Of a stretch of DNA of 64,000 nt, positions 25,759 through 34,005 are shown piece by piece. The translations under genes and the position numbers were made by a program. Numbering within the stretch: the stretch's first letter is position 1; every line of letters starts with the position of its first letter. The stretch covers positions 1-64,000 of the forward strand of contig CAZVWR010000006.1 of assembly GCA_964630905.1 (NCBI GenBank). The letters are read 5' to 3'. This DNA is from JAGOEX01 sp964630905. Its GTDB lineage: Bacteria > UBP6 > UBA1177. The notes below the pieces were generated by a model that worked only from the letters and a program-made list of their open reading frames with translations, had not been told where the DNA came from and did no database searches.

Positions 25759-27936
25759 ATGACAAAACTGGTTTTTCTGTGGCATATGCATCAGCCGTAT
25801 TACAAGGATACAACAAGGGATCTTTATCTCATGCCGTGGGTTCGTCTTCACTGCCTGAAAGGTTACTATGACATTCCGGTCTCGATCGAGAAATACGGTG
25901 TCAAAGGTGTTGTCAACATGGTCCCTTCACTCATTGAGCAGATAATTGACTATGCTGATAACGGAGCAACTGATGCGTGGCTTGATCATACGATCCCCAA
26001 TCCTTACGACATGAAGGAAGAGGAAAAGGCTTTCGTTATCAGAAATTTTTTCATGATAAACTGGGAGCGTCTTGTCAAGCCCTCTCCGAGATACCATGAA
26101 ATACTGAACAAGAGAATCCGTTACGAGAAAAAACTCAATTGGAGCGAAATGGCGAAGCTTTTTACCAATGATGAGATATTTGATCTTCAGATTCTTTTCA
26201 ATCTCAAATGGTTCGGCTTCATGGCACGGGAAAAATATCCGAGACTGAAAGAGCTCGATGAAAAGGACAGGGGTTTTTCCCAGAAAGATAAAGAAGACCT
26301 GCTTGATATCCAGAAAAAAGTTCTTTCCGAGATAGTTCCCCTTTACAGAAGACTGGCGGAATCAGGTGCCATTGAGTTGAGTTTCACCCCTTTCTATCAT
26401 CCGATTGCTCCGCTTCTTTTTGATACTAACACTGCTTCAAGAAGCTCAGGAGCACCTCTTCCGGAAAGATTTGTCTATCCTGATGATGCAAAATGGCACA
26501 TCGAAGAGGGGAAGGCCTATGCGTCAAAGATATGGGGCATGGAGATAACCGGAATGTGGCCTGCAGAAGGTTCTGTAAGTCCTGAGATCATTGAGCCGGT
26601 GTTCAACGCGGGTGTCAAATGGATAGCGACAGATGAAGGGATACTGCTTAATTCTCTGGGAACGCAGAATAAGGCGTCGGTCCTTTACAGACCTTACCGG
26701 CTTAAATTGAATGAAGAAAAGCATTTAACCGGTTTTTTCCGTGATAAATATCTTTCCGATCTTCTTGGATTTTCATTTTCGAGAATGGAACCTCAAAGAG
26801 CTGTCGATATTTTCATGAACTATGTGAGAAGCGTAAGTTTCAATCTTCCCAATGGTCATCCGGAACCCGTTGTTTCTGTCATTCTTGACGGTGAGAACGC
26901 ATGGGAGTCATATCCTGGTAACGGAGAGCATTTCATAAAAGAGCTTTTTACAAGACTGAGTGAAAATACTGAAATAAAAACAACTACTTTTGGAAATATT
27001 ACCGATACGGAAGATCACAACATTATGCAGCCGATCAGCAGGTTGTTCTCCGGTTCGTGGATAAACAGCAACTACGATATATGGATAGGCAACGATGAAG
27101 ATAATGAAGCATGGGTATATCTGAAAAGGGTGAGAGATTTTTATGAACGGTACAGAAAGAACAACATCGTTACTCCGAAAATTGATGCAGAGGTTATGCG
27201 ATGTCTCTACCGTGCTGAAGGAAGCGACTGGTTCTGGTGGTACGGTCCTCAGTTCTCGACTGAGAATGACTGGCTTTTTGACCGGCTTTTCAGAAGACAT
27301 CTTCGAAAGGTTTACAATCTTCTCGGGGTTGACTATCCGACATTTCTTGATATTCCGATTACTTCTTCAACAGGTGACACTTCTATCATAAGTCCGACAA
27401 ATGTTATAAAGCCTGCCGTATCAGGCAGGAATGACGGTTACTATGAATGGGCTGGAGCAGGGGTCTTTGAAAATTCGAGAAAGACTGGCGGGGCAATGTA
27501 TAACTCAATTAAGGTAACCGACCGTATTCTTTATGGATTTGACAGGGACAATCTGTTCTTCAAGATTCAGCTTGTGGATCCGCTCAGTTTTTATGAGCAC
27601 AAAAGATATTTTCTCAAAGGGTTCATAATGAACGGGCGTGACATCGATTTTGTTCTGCCGATGATGAGGATAAGTCCAGCTGATTTTGCAGTCCGTTTCA
27701 ACAGTGAATCGGGATATCTTTCCGAGGTTATAGGGGCAGGTTCCGCTTCTTTTGAAGATGTTCTTGAACTGAAACTGAATTCAAAAAAGTCGGGAATGAA
27801 ACCCGGAGACAATGTTAAGATATATTTTAAGATAGTTTCCAGTGACGGTATCGAGCTTGAAAGGGTTCCTGTTTCGGGTTCGATAGAGCTCACAATTCCT
27901 GATGAGGCGACCCTTTTTACACTTTGGGATGTTTAA
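25759..27936 (+). CDS. Glycoside hydrolase family 57 protein (alpha-amylase/glucanotransferase type)
   Basis: 725 residues. GH57 conserved regions: FLWHMHQPYY at the N-terminus, FTPFYHPIAPLL, and GMWPAEGSVSPE with the probable nucleophile Glu270; DGENAWESY supplies the probable acid/base Asp region. The length and layout fit the COG1449 branch (alpha-amylase / 4-alpha-glucanotransferase), with a C-terminal beta domain from about residue 545. There is no signal peptide, so it acts on cytoplasmic alpha-glucan. It lies three bases after glgC. Amylase, branching and transferase activities cannot be separated from sequence alone; the linkage to glgC favours glycogen remodelling. Confidence 0.92.
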   Translation: MTKLVFLWHMHQPYYKDTTRDLYLMPWVRLHCLKGYYDIPVSIEKYGVKGVVNMVPSLIEQIIDYADNGATDAWLDHTIPNPYDMKEEEKAFVIRNFFMINWERLVKPSPRYHEILNKRIRYEKKLNWSEMAKLFTNDEIFDLQILFNLKWFGFMAREKYPRLKELDEKDRGFSQKDKEDLLDIQKKVLSEIVPLYRRLAESGAIELSFTPFYHPIAPLLFDTNTASRSSGAPLPERFVYPDDAKWHIEEGKAYASKIWGMEITGMWPAEGSVSPEIIEPVFNAGVKWIATDEGILLNSLGTQNKASVLYRPYRLKLNEEKHLTGFFRDKYLSDLLGFSFSRMEPQRAVDIFMNYVRSVSFNLPNGHPEPVVSVILDGENAWESYPGNGEHFIKELFTRLSENTEIKTTTFGNITDTEDHNIMQPISRLFSGSWINSNYDIWIGNDEDNEAWVYLKRVRDFYERYRKNNIVTPKIDAEVMRCLYRAEGSDWFWWYGPQFSTENDWLFDRLFRRHLRKVYNLLGVDYPTFLDIPITSSTGDTSIISPTNVIKPAVSGRNDGYYEWAGAGVFENSRKTGGAMYNSIKVTDRILYGFDRDNLFFKIQLVDPLSFYEHKRYFLKGFIMNGRDIDFVLPMMRISPADFAVRFNSESGYLSEVIGAGSASFEDVLELKLNSKKSGMKPGDNVKIYFKIVSSDGIELERVPVSGSIELTIPDEATLFTLWDV

Positions 27937-27954
27937 TTAATTAAAGGTGGAATA

Positions 27955-28965
27955 ATGATAGAAGGAAGTTTAAGGCGCGATCCTCTTCACAGGCTGTGGG
28001 TTGTTTTCGCTCCCGAGAAAGTTGATACGATAATACAGAAAAGTTCCGAAAACGAAGCAAAATTCGATATTGATCCGTTTGTTCCGGGGCTTGAATATTC
28101 AACAGGAAAGGATATTCTAAGCAGGATCAATCCGGCATATGCCGACAAAGGGTGGTCTTCAAGGGTTTTCCCTGCAAAGAACCCGATACTCAAAGTCGAG
28201 AATGAAAAGAAAAGTAAGGGTGTGGGGCTTTATGATGTTATGTCAAGGATAGGGGCGCACGAAGTTGTCGTAGAAACTCCTAAGAACAACATATTCTTTG
28301 ACCAGCTTTCGATTGAAGAGATAGCTGATGCGTTCAGCATAATAAGGGACAGAGTGAACGATCTTAAAAAGGATTCCCGTTTCAGATACATAATGGTGAC
28401 AAAGAACAGAGGTCTTGCCGCAGGTGGGACGATAAATCATAACTATTCAGAAATAAAGGCATTTCCATTCATTCCTCCTATAGTTCAGTATAAGCTTGAA
28501 AGTTGTAAGCAGTACTACATGATGAAAGAGAGATGCCTTCTTTGTGATATAATTGAACAGGAGCTTTTCGACCGCAAGAGGGTGATATATGAAAATGATC
28601 AGTTCATTGCGATCTGTCCTTATGCCAGCAGATATCCTTTTGAGATAATGATACTTCCAAGAAAACACTCTAATATTTTTGAAAAGATACCGGAAGAATC
28701 GGTGAAAGAACTTGCAAAGATAGCAAAAGTTGTTTTCTATAAACTGAGAAAAGGGCTGGATTCTCCTGCTTATAACTGTGTTTTTCATTTTCAGCCGGTA
28801 AACAGCGGAGCGGATGAAGTTATTGAAAACCTCTCATATCACTGGCATCTGACAATAATTCCAAGGTTGACGAGAATTCCTTCAGAAATGCTTGAAGCAG
28901 GAGTCTATGTCAATCCGACTTTTCCTGAAGAAGCGGCAGAATTTTTAAAGAATATCAGGGAGTAG
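27955..28965 (+). CDS. GalT-like nucleotidylyltransferase homologue lacking the nucleophilic His
   Basis: 336 residues with the full-length architecture of galactose-1-phosphate uridylyltransferase: N-terminal RRDPLHRLWVV, FPAKNP, HEVVVETP, CLLCDIIEQE, and the C-terminal YHWHLTIIPRLTR. Two key elements have changed. The N-terminal zinc motif CPFCPG is here DPFVPG, and the active-site HPHxQ motif is HNYSE (His162-Asn163-Tyr164), putting Tyr at the position of the uridylylated histidine (His166 in E. coli). It is therefore either inactive as a canonical GalT or works by another mechanism. It is the last gene of the hexomutase-glgC-GH57 operon, so a nucleotide-sugar or glucose-1-phosphate role is plausible. 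Confidence 0.85.
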   Translation: MIEGSLRRDPLHRLWVVFAPEKVDTIIQKSSENEAKFDIDPFVPGLEYSTGKDILSRINPAYADKGWSSRVFPAKNPILKVENEKKSKGVGLYDVMSRIGAHEVVVETPKNNIFFDQLSIEEIADAFSIIRDRVNDLKKDSRFRYIMVTKNRGLAAGGTINHNYSEIKAFPFIPPIVQYKLESCKQYYMMKERCLLCDIIEQELFDRKRVIYENDQFIAICPYASRYPFEIMILPRKHSNIFEKIPEESVKELAKIAKVVFYKLRKGLDSPAYNCVFHFQPVNSGADEVIENLSYHWHLTIIPRLTRIPSEMLEAGVYVNPTFPEEAAEFLKNIRE

Positions 28966-29022
28966 GGGCGACATTTATGACGCCCGGCATTCTGGGAAGG
29001 GCGCGATGAATCGTGCCCCTAC
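28962..29022. repeat. Palindromic REP/MITE-like element between convergent genes
   Basis: A 61-bp element with perfect terminal inverted repeats GTAGGGGC and GCCCCTAC. Inside are two hairpins: GGGCG/CGCCC (28966-28985) and GGCGCGAT/ATCGTGCC around GA (29000-29017). The terminal TAG of each end is the stop codon of the flanking gene, GalT-like on the plus strand and rhodanese on the minus strand. It may also act as a bidirectional terminator. Confidence 0.8.
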
Positions 29023-29423
29023 TATTTTTCCCTGTCCCATTTCCAGCGTCCGTTACCGCCCCAGTTCATCATTTTTGTATAACCTTTCTCTTCAAGCTTT
29101 TTTATAACCATCTGTGCCCTTCCGCCTGTTTCGCAGTAGAAAATGAGATATTTATCTTTCGGAAGTTCATCAAGCCGGTCCATGACAGTTGAAGAAGGGA
29201 AAGATTTTGCCCCCGGAATATGCCCTTTTTTATAAGCAGATTCAGGCCTTACATCAATTATCCAGATGTCATCTTTGGGTTTTTCGACCAGTGCCTTCAA
29301 ACTTTCCGGCTCAAGATACTGCTTGAGCGTTTCCCCTTCGCTTGAAACATAACCCTCGTGGCATGAAGTCACAAGGAACAGCGCCGATAAAATAACAGCA
29401 GAAAAAACGATTTTTCTCAACAT
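29022..29423 (-). CDS. Rhodanese-domain lipoprotein
   Basis: 133 residues from the ATG at 29423, chosen because GGAGG precedes it by six bases; an upstream in-frame start would bury that site. Signal peptide with lipobox LVTSC; one rhodanese domain at about residues 35-130: IWIIDVRPESAYKKGHIPGA, then the active-site loop CETGGRA and NWGGNGRWKW. The loop has Cys in the catalytic position with six following residues, as in single-domain thiosulfate or polysulfide sulfurtransferases. It is anchored in the periplasm, where it could handle sulfane sulfur; the physiological donor is unknown. It converges on the GalT-like gene, with a palindromic element providing both stop codons. Confidence 0.88.
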   Translation of the reverse strand: MLRKIVFSAVILSALFLVTSCHEGYVSSEGETLKQYLEPESLKALVEKPKDDIWIIDVRPESAYKKGHIPGAKSFPSSTVMDRLDELPKDKYLIFYCETGGRAQMVIKKLEEKGYTKMMNWGGNGRWKWDREK

Positions 29424-29555
29424 GGAACACCTCCAAAATAAAAACATCTTTCATAATCATCGTCAGTTAAAAATAATTGTCAATTTGCTTTAAAAACTGA
29501 CGAACTGTATAATCTCACAGTTTGTAAGTTATCACTTTTTTTTCGATGAGGTATT

Positions 29556-31031
29556 ATGACAGACAGCAAACAGGTTCAGCAGCATCAGGCAATTTTGGAG
29601 CGTATTGCAAGGAAAGTTATGGTTGAAAGGGGTCTTGAGCCCGATTTTCCGAAAGAAGCGGTTTCTCAGCTCAACAGGATCCTTGCTCCGGCTTCTCTTG
29701 AAGTTGACAATGTGAAAGATCTCAGACATCTGCTCTGGTGTTCGATAGATAACGATGATTCACTTGATCTGGACCAGCTTACTGCCGCAACTCTTCTGCC
29801 GGACGGATCGGTGAAGGTTTTTGTCGCAATTGCAGATGTTGATGCAATTGTAAAAAATTACACAGCGATAGATCTTCATGCAAGGTTTAACACTCTTTCA
29901 GTTTATACTGCGGCTATCATATTTCCGATGCTTCCTGAAAAGTTGTCCAACAATCTGACTTCATTGAATAAAAACGAAGAACGGCTTGCAGTTGTTGTCG
30001 AAATGGTGATCCCGGAGGACGGTTCTTTAAAAAGTTCCGCCATTTACCGTGCGGCAGTTGAAAACCATGCAAAGCTCTGCTACAACGATGTTTCTGCATG
30101 GCTTGAAGGAACTGCCCCCGCACCAAAAGAGCTGAGTGCTGCGAAAGGACTTGAAGAAAGCATCAAGCTTCAGGATAAAGTTGCACAGAAACTGAGGTCA
30201 CACCGTTATGAAAACGGGGCGCTCGATCTTGAGACAATTGAAGGAAAACCTGTTTTTGAAGGAAGTGTTCTTAAAGATTACAGAATTGAAAAAGGGGGTC
30301 GTGCAGATCAGATAATTGAAGATTTCATGATCGCGGCAAACGGTATCGCTGCAAGATTTCTTGCCGCAAAGAAATTCCCGTCGATACGCCGTATTGTAAG
30401 AGTTCCTAAAAACTGGGAAAGGATAGTTGCCCTTGCAGGCGAGCAGAATTTCACCCTTCCTGCAAAACCCGATTCAAAAGCACTTGAAAAATTTCTCATA
30501 AAAGCAAAGATGGACGATCCGGTAAGATTTCCAGACCTTTCTTTGAGTGTTATCAAGCTGTTAGGTCCAGGGGAATATGTTGTTGAACTGCCCGGGGAAA
30601 CTTCGACAGGACACTTCGGACTTGCAGTAAAGGATTATGCACATTCCACAGCACCCAACCGGAGATATCCCGATCTTATAACTCAACGGCTGATAAAGGC
30701 GGCACTTGCAGATCAACAGCCGCCATATTCAAAAAAAGAACTTGATGACATTGCTAAAAACTGCACAAAACAGGAAGATGCCGCAAAGAAAATTGAAAGA
30801 CAGGTGACAAAATCAGCCGCCGCACTTCTGCTAGGCTCAAAGATAGGTGAGGATTTTGAAGCAATAGTTACCGGCGCATCCGAAAAAGGGACATGGGTAC
30901 GGCTTCTGGAACTTCCGTTTGAAGGAATGCTCTCAGCAGGTTTTGAAGGACTCGAAGTAGGCGAACGGCTCACAGTCAGACTCCTGAAAACCGATGTGGA
31001 AAGAGGGTTCATCGATTTCAAAAAGGTGTGA
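29556..31031 (+). CDS. RNB-domain exoribonuclease (RNase II family)
   Basis: 491 residues, shorter than RNase II (about 640) or RNase R: there are no N-terminal cold-shock domains, only about 60 helical residues before the RNB domain. The catalytic cluster reads SIDNDDSLDLDQ (about residues 65-76): three acidic metal ligands are kept and the fourth position is Gln, a variant I know from the short RNB subfamily. YAHSTAPNRRYPDLITQR, with the RNA-clamping residues, is near residue 365. A C-terminal S1-like OB domain follows (FEAIVTGASEKGTWVRL). It should degrade single-stranded RNA 3' to 5' in the cytoplasm. It is monocistronic. Confidence 0.9.
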   Translation: MTDSKQVQQHQAILERIARKVMVERGLEPDFPKEAVSQLNRILAPASLEVDNVKDLRHLLWCSIDNDDSLDLDQLTAATLLPDGSVKVFVAIADVDAIVKNYTAIDLHARFNTLSVYTAAIIFPMLPEKLSNNLTSLNKNEERLAVVVEMVIPEDGSLKSSAIYRAAVENHAKLCYNDVSAWLEGTAPAPKELSAAKGLEESIKLQDKVAQKLRSHRYENGALDLETIEGKPVFEGSVLKDYRIEKGGRADQIIEDFMIAANGIAARFLAAKKFPSIRRIVRVPKNWERIVALAGEQNFTLPAKPDSKALEKFLIKAKMDDPVRFPDLSLSVIKLLGPGEYVVELPGETSTGHFGLAVKDYAHSTAPNRRYPDLITQRLIKAALADQQPPYSKKELDDIAKNCTKQEDAAKKIERQVTKSAAALLLGSKIGEDFEAIVTGASEKGTWVRLLELPFEGMLSAGFEGLEVGERLTVRLLKTDVERGFIDFKKV

Positions 31032-31068
31032 ACCGTCAAATTCAATAAGTGTGAAACTGAAAATGCGG

Positions 31069-31096
31069 TTGACATAGTTTCATAATTATATAAAAT
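31069..31096 (+). promoter_or_regulatory. Probable promoter of the DUF4160-DUF2442 pair
   Basis: A perfect TTGACA (31069-31074) and TAAAAT (31091-31096) 16 bases apart, about 30 bases before the first ATG. Confidence 0.55.
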
Positions 31097-31128
31097 TAAA
31101 TAGTTTTTTTGAGTTATGGAGTTGTAAG

Positions 31129-31386
31129 ATGCCGGAAATCAGCAGATTTTATGGAATTTTGATTTTGATGCTTTACAGTGATCACAATCCGCCACATTTT
31201 CATGCTAAATATGGTGAATATGAAGTGACTGTAGATATTGAAACCGGTATTGTTACCGGCAGCATGCCAAAAAGGGCTCTTTCTTTAATCCTTGAATGGT
31301 ATGAGATTCATGTTGATGAATTAAAGGAGTTGTGGAAACTGGCTGAGTCAAGAAGTCCGCTTAAAAAAGTTCCGCCATTGCCTTAA
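31129..31386 (+). CDS. DUF4160 domain protein
   Basis: 85 residues, the whole length being the DUF4160 domain: PEISRFYGILILMLYSDHNP, then PPHFHAKYGEYE, the family's histidine-rich hallmark, and a helical C-terminus ending in prolines. DUF4160 genes are almost always followed by a DUF2442 gene, as here after 11 bases; the pair has the size and layout of a toxin-antitoxin module, although its activity is unproven to my knowledge. It has its own promoter-like sequence upstream. Confidence 0.88.
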   Translation: MPEISRFYGILILMLYSDHNPPHFHAKYGEYEVTVDIETGIVTGSMPKRALSLILEWYEIHVDELKELWKLAESRSPLKKVPPLP

Positions 31387-31397
31387 AGGAGGGAAAA

Positions 31398-31652
31398 ATG
31401 TTTCTGAGTGTTAAAAGTGCAATTTATTTAAATAGTTACACTTTGAGACTTACATTCAGTGACGGTGTTGTGAAAGATGTAGATCTTTCAAATGAGCTGT
31501 ACGGACAGATTTTTTCACCGTTAAAAGACATCTCTTTTTTTAAAAAGGTGAAAGTCTCTTCAGAGCTTGGAACAATATTCTGGCCGAATGATGCTGATTT
31601 TGCTCCTGAATTTCTTTATGAGATCGGTGTTCCCGCTGATGAAGCCGCTTAA
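31398..31652 (+). CDS. DUF2442 domain protein
   Basis: 84 residues matching DUF2442: an N-terminal beta-strand region with LRLTFSDGVVKDVDLS, a central hydrophobic FSPLKDISFFKKV, and the signature TIFWPNDADFAPEFLYE. It is preceded by AAAGGAGGG, a very strong ribosome site and stronger than that of its partner, which fits the excess synthesis expected of an antitoxin. Partner of the DUF4160 protein; the pair is an accessory cassette between a housekeeping RNase gene and a secreted protein gene. Confidence 0.88.
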   Translation: MFLSVKSAIYLNSYTLRLTFSDGVVKDVDLSNELYGQIFSPLKDISFFKKVKVSSELGTIFWPNDADFAPEFLYEIGVPADEAA

Positions 31653-31696
31653 CTGAATTTTTCAATCTTTCCTATACACACAGTTTCTCTCTAAAT

Positions 31697-31725
31697 TTGC
31701 AAGGTCAAAAAGTTTAATGTATAAT
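31697..31725 (+). promoter_or_regulatory. Strong sigma-70-type promoter of the DUF1566 protein gene
   Basis: TTGCAA (31697-31702), an exact 17-base spacer and a perfect TATAAT (31720-31725), 45 bases before the ATG. Confidence 0.6.
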
Positions 31726-31770
31726 CGGTTTTAAGATTTTTGACAGTCGTTTAATCTTGCGGGGTTTACA

Positions 31771-33324
31771 ATGATAAAACGGATTTTGTTAATGATTTCA
31801 TTGGTTTCTTTGTTTTCTCCGATTTTTTCTGCAGAAAAAGACCGTCTTGCAGTTATGGATGTTGCTGATGAAGCGAAACTGTTTAACAAAACAACAATTG
31901 CCAATGTCACAGATTATATTTTCACAAAGTTGCAGGGAACAAAGATTTATTGGATGGTTCCGAAAGCTGATAGAGACACAGCGCTCGAGCAGGCGATTGA
32001 AGAAACCGTAAAAGGGTCAAGAAGAGAATGCGTTGATGAAAAGTGTCAGTTGTCACTCGTGGCTCAACTTCAGGCGAATTTCTTAATAAATACAAAGATC
32101 AAGAAACTTTACGAAGGAACTTGCAACATCAGCATCAGCAAATTCGATGTTGAAAAAAGAGCCGGAGTAGATTCGTGGGAAGAAAAATTCAACTGTACCG
32201 AAAAAGGACTTTATGAAACAATTGACGGGTTTGATTTTGGTGGAAATAAAGACAATAAAAGAGTTCTTAAGCAGGATAAGATGGCGGATGAAAATGCCTG
32301 TAAGTATGCGAAAGAGAAAAATAATTTAGAAATATGGGAAAAATATATTGAAAAATACCCGAAAGGCGAATGTGAGTTTGAAGCAACGGTAAAAATAGAA
32401 GAACTGAACAAAAAGAAATCTGAAAAAGATGAAAACACAAAAACATCTTCAGGCAAAATCATTCCGCCCCCCAAAGAAAAGGAACTGAAAAAACCAGCTG
32501 ATCTGAAGGTGAAAAATTTGTCCAACTGGTCAAAAAAAGCACCGAAAGAAATGACTTGGAATGATGCAAAAACATACTGTGCAAATTTAAATGAAGATGG
32601 ATATTCAGATTGGAGATTGCCGACTATTTCAGAACTCAGAACACTTATCAAAAACTGTCCTGCTACTGAAACTGGCGGAGCTTGCAAAGTTACAAGTGAT
32701 TGTTTGTCTTCGAAATATTGCATTAATAAAGCTTGTGGTGGCTGCTCAAATGCATCTGACGGCAGATATTCCAAACTTAGTGATACAAAAAAATGGTTCT
32801 GGTCGTCTTCGGCGCTATCAGATGATGCAGAATACGCTTGGCTTGCGGGTTTCTACTATGGAGATGTGAGCAGCGGCAGCAAGGGCTACAAGGGCAATGT
32901 CCGTTGTGTGAGAACAAATCTAAAAACATCGGCTGGAACTTGGTCTAAAAATTTGACACATCGAATGGACTGGGTTGATGCAAAAGCATATTGCGATAAC
33001 TTAAAAGAATCTGGTTATTCTGGTTGGAGAATGCCTACAATATCAGAGCTTAGAACTCTGGTGAAAGAATGTTCAGCAACAGAAACAGGTGGATCGTGCG
33101 GTGTCAATGATTCGTGTTTATCTGAGAGCAAGTGTCGGAATAATAATTGTAACGGTTGCCCATCATCAGATGGAAAATACTCAATATTCAATGACATAGG
33201 ACGGTTCTGGTCGTCTTCAGAAAGAAAAGAGGATAAAAGATTCGTGTGGTTTATAAATTTCTTTAACGGCAGTGTTTACAGTGACACTAAAACAGGTAGC
33301 GGATTTGTTCGCTGCGTCCGATAA
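31771..33324 (+). CDS. Exported protein with CsgG-like N-terminus and two DUF1566 (Lcl C-terminal) domains
   Basis: 517 residues with a cleavable signal peptide (ISLVSLFSPIFSA, no lipobox). Residues 25-150 (RLAVMDVADEAKL, then LVAQLQANFLINTKI) resemble the small CsgG/TolB-N-like domain used by periplasmic proteins of deltaproteobacteria. A charged Lys/Glu linker follows. Two homologous DUF1566 domains cover about residues 249-385 and 387-517; each opens W..K..MxWxDAKxYC, has GYS.WR(L/M)PTISELRTL, a variable Cys-rich loop with CxGC, and ends in NVRCVR or FVRCVR. The fold is C-type-lectin/FGE-related, so ligand binding at the cell surface is plausible, but no ligand is known. Confidence 0.82.
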   Translation: MIKRILLMISLVSLFSPIFSAEKDRLAVMDVADEAKLFNKTTIANVTDYIFTKLQGTKIYWMVPKADRDTALEQAIEETVKGSRRECVDEKCQLSLVAQLQANFLINTKIKKLYEGTCNISISKFDVEKRAGVDSWEEKFNCTEKGLYETIDGFDFGGNKDNKRVLKQDKMADENACKYAKEKNNLEIWEKYIEKYPKGECEFEATVKIEELNKKKSEKDENTKTSSGKIIPPPKEKELKKPADLKVKNLSNWSKKAPKEMTWNDAKTYCANLNEDGYSDWRLPTISELRTLIKNCPATETGGACKVTSDCLSSKYCINKACGGCSNASDGRYSKLSDTKKWFWSSSALSDDAEYAWLAGFYYGDVSSGSKGYKGNVRCVRTNLKTSAGTWSKNLTHRMDWVDAKAYCDNLKESGYSGWRMPTISELRTLVKECSATETGGSCGVNDSCLSESKCRNNNCNGCPSSDGKYSIFNDIGRFWSSSERKEDKRFVWFINFFNGSVYSDTKTGSGFVRCVR

Positions 33325-33333
33325 GCAAAATAT

Positions 33334-33396
33334 CACAATAGGGGTCAGGGGTTTCACAATAAGGGTCACACAATAAGGGTCACACAATAAGGGTCA
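33334..33396 (+). repeat. Short tandem repeat, unit CACAATAAGGGTCA
   Basis: Three exact tandem copies at 33355-33368, 33369-33382 and 33383-33396, preceded after seven bases by a fourth copy with one mismatch (CACAATAGGGGTCA, 33334-33347). The array starts nine bases after a stop codon. Confidence 0.9.
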
Positions 33397-33440
33397 GGGA
33401 GCAATATTTATATATAAAAATGTGACTTTAGTTGCCGCCA

Positions 33441-33485
33441 ACACCCTAAACAAACTCCACTTTTCCCCAGTTTTCTGGTGAGTAA
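33441..33485. repeat. Direct repeat, left copy, flanking HigBA
   Basis: ACACCCTAAACAAACTCCAC and, downstream, CAGTTTTCTGGTGAGTAA. The right copy at 34365-34409 matches it with a one-base indel and several substitutions; CAGTTTTCTGG and GAGTAA are identical. The HigBA pair lies between the two. Confidence 0.7.
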
Positions 33486-33642
33486 GATAATCTTATCCAT
33501 ATTCTTGCAAAATTAATCTAATTGCTGCATTATCTATTGTTGGCTAAATCTGATGGAGCGTAGAATTTTGGATGCACTTGACAAAACTTGCTTTATATGA
33601 TAAGAAATTGTTTGTAACAGTTCATTGAAAAATGGAGTGAAA

Positions 33643-34005
33643 ATGCGAAAAGTTGAATTGCTGGTAACGCCTGACGGAAAATGTCCGGTAAGAGATTTTA
33701 TTGACACATTGCCGATTAAAACACAGGCAAAAACTTATGCGACATTTAAAATTGTGCAAAACATGAGGATCGTTCCTGAAAAATTCTTTAAAAAGATGAC
33801 AGGTTCTGACCTTTACGAAATACGAGTTTTGCATGATAAGATGCTTTACCGGTATCTTTCGTTTTTTCACAACGGAAATATCGTTATTGTGGCTCACGGA
33901 TTTGAAAAAAGAAGTAAAAAAACTCCTGAGCGTGAAATGACAACAGCAATTGAACGGATGAAAGGTTTTAAAGAACAGTTCAAGGAGGTAAGTCATGAAA
34001 AATAA
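33643..34005 (+). CDS. HigB/RelE-type toxin (phage-derived Gp49-like family)
   Basis: About 120 residues from the ATG at 33643, preceded by GGAGTG; an in-frame TTG lies 18 bases earlier. The RelE-fold, Gp49-like/DUF891 family is indicated by VRDFIDTLPIKTQAKTY, the central LYEIRVLHDKMLYRYLSFFH and the C-terminal HGFEKRSKKTPEREM, in which the His, Lys and Arg residues form the mRNA-cleaving site in relatives. The family blocks translation by cutting mRNA on the ribosome. The antitoxin gene overlaps its end by 11 bases, the reversed toxin-first order typical of HigBA. Confidence 0.92.
   Translation: MRKVELLVTPDGKCPVRDFIDTLPIKTQAKTYATFKIVQNMRIVPEKFFKKMTGSDLYEIRVLHDKMLYRYLSFFHNGNIVIVAHGFEKRSKKTPEREMTTAIERMKGFKEQFKEVSHEK

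Larger units (their letters stand above)
33325..33642. other. 318-base gene-free stretch
   Basis: It contains the 14-bp tandem repeats (33334-33396), the left copy of the direct repeat that also lies after the HigBA pair, and a TTGACA at 33578-33583 with TAAGAA 17 bases later as a possible promoter for the toxin-antitoxin genes. I see no convincing reading frame. Confidence 0.6.

Noticed and set aside
33334..33396. CRISPR array
   Set aside because: The units are 14 bp with no unique spacers between the perfect copies, and no cas genes are present.
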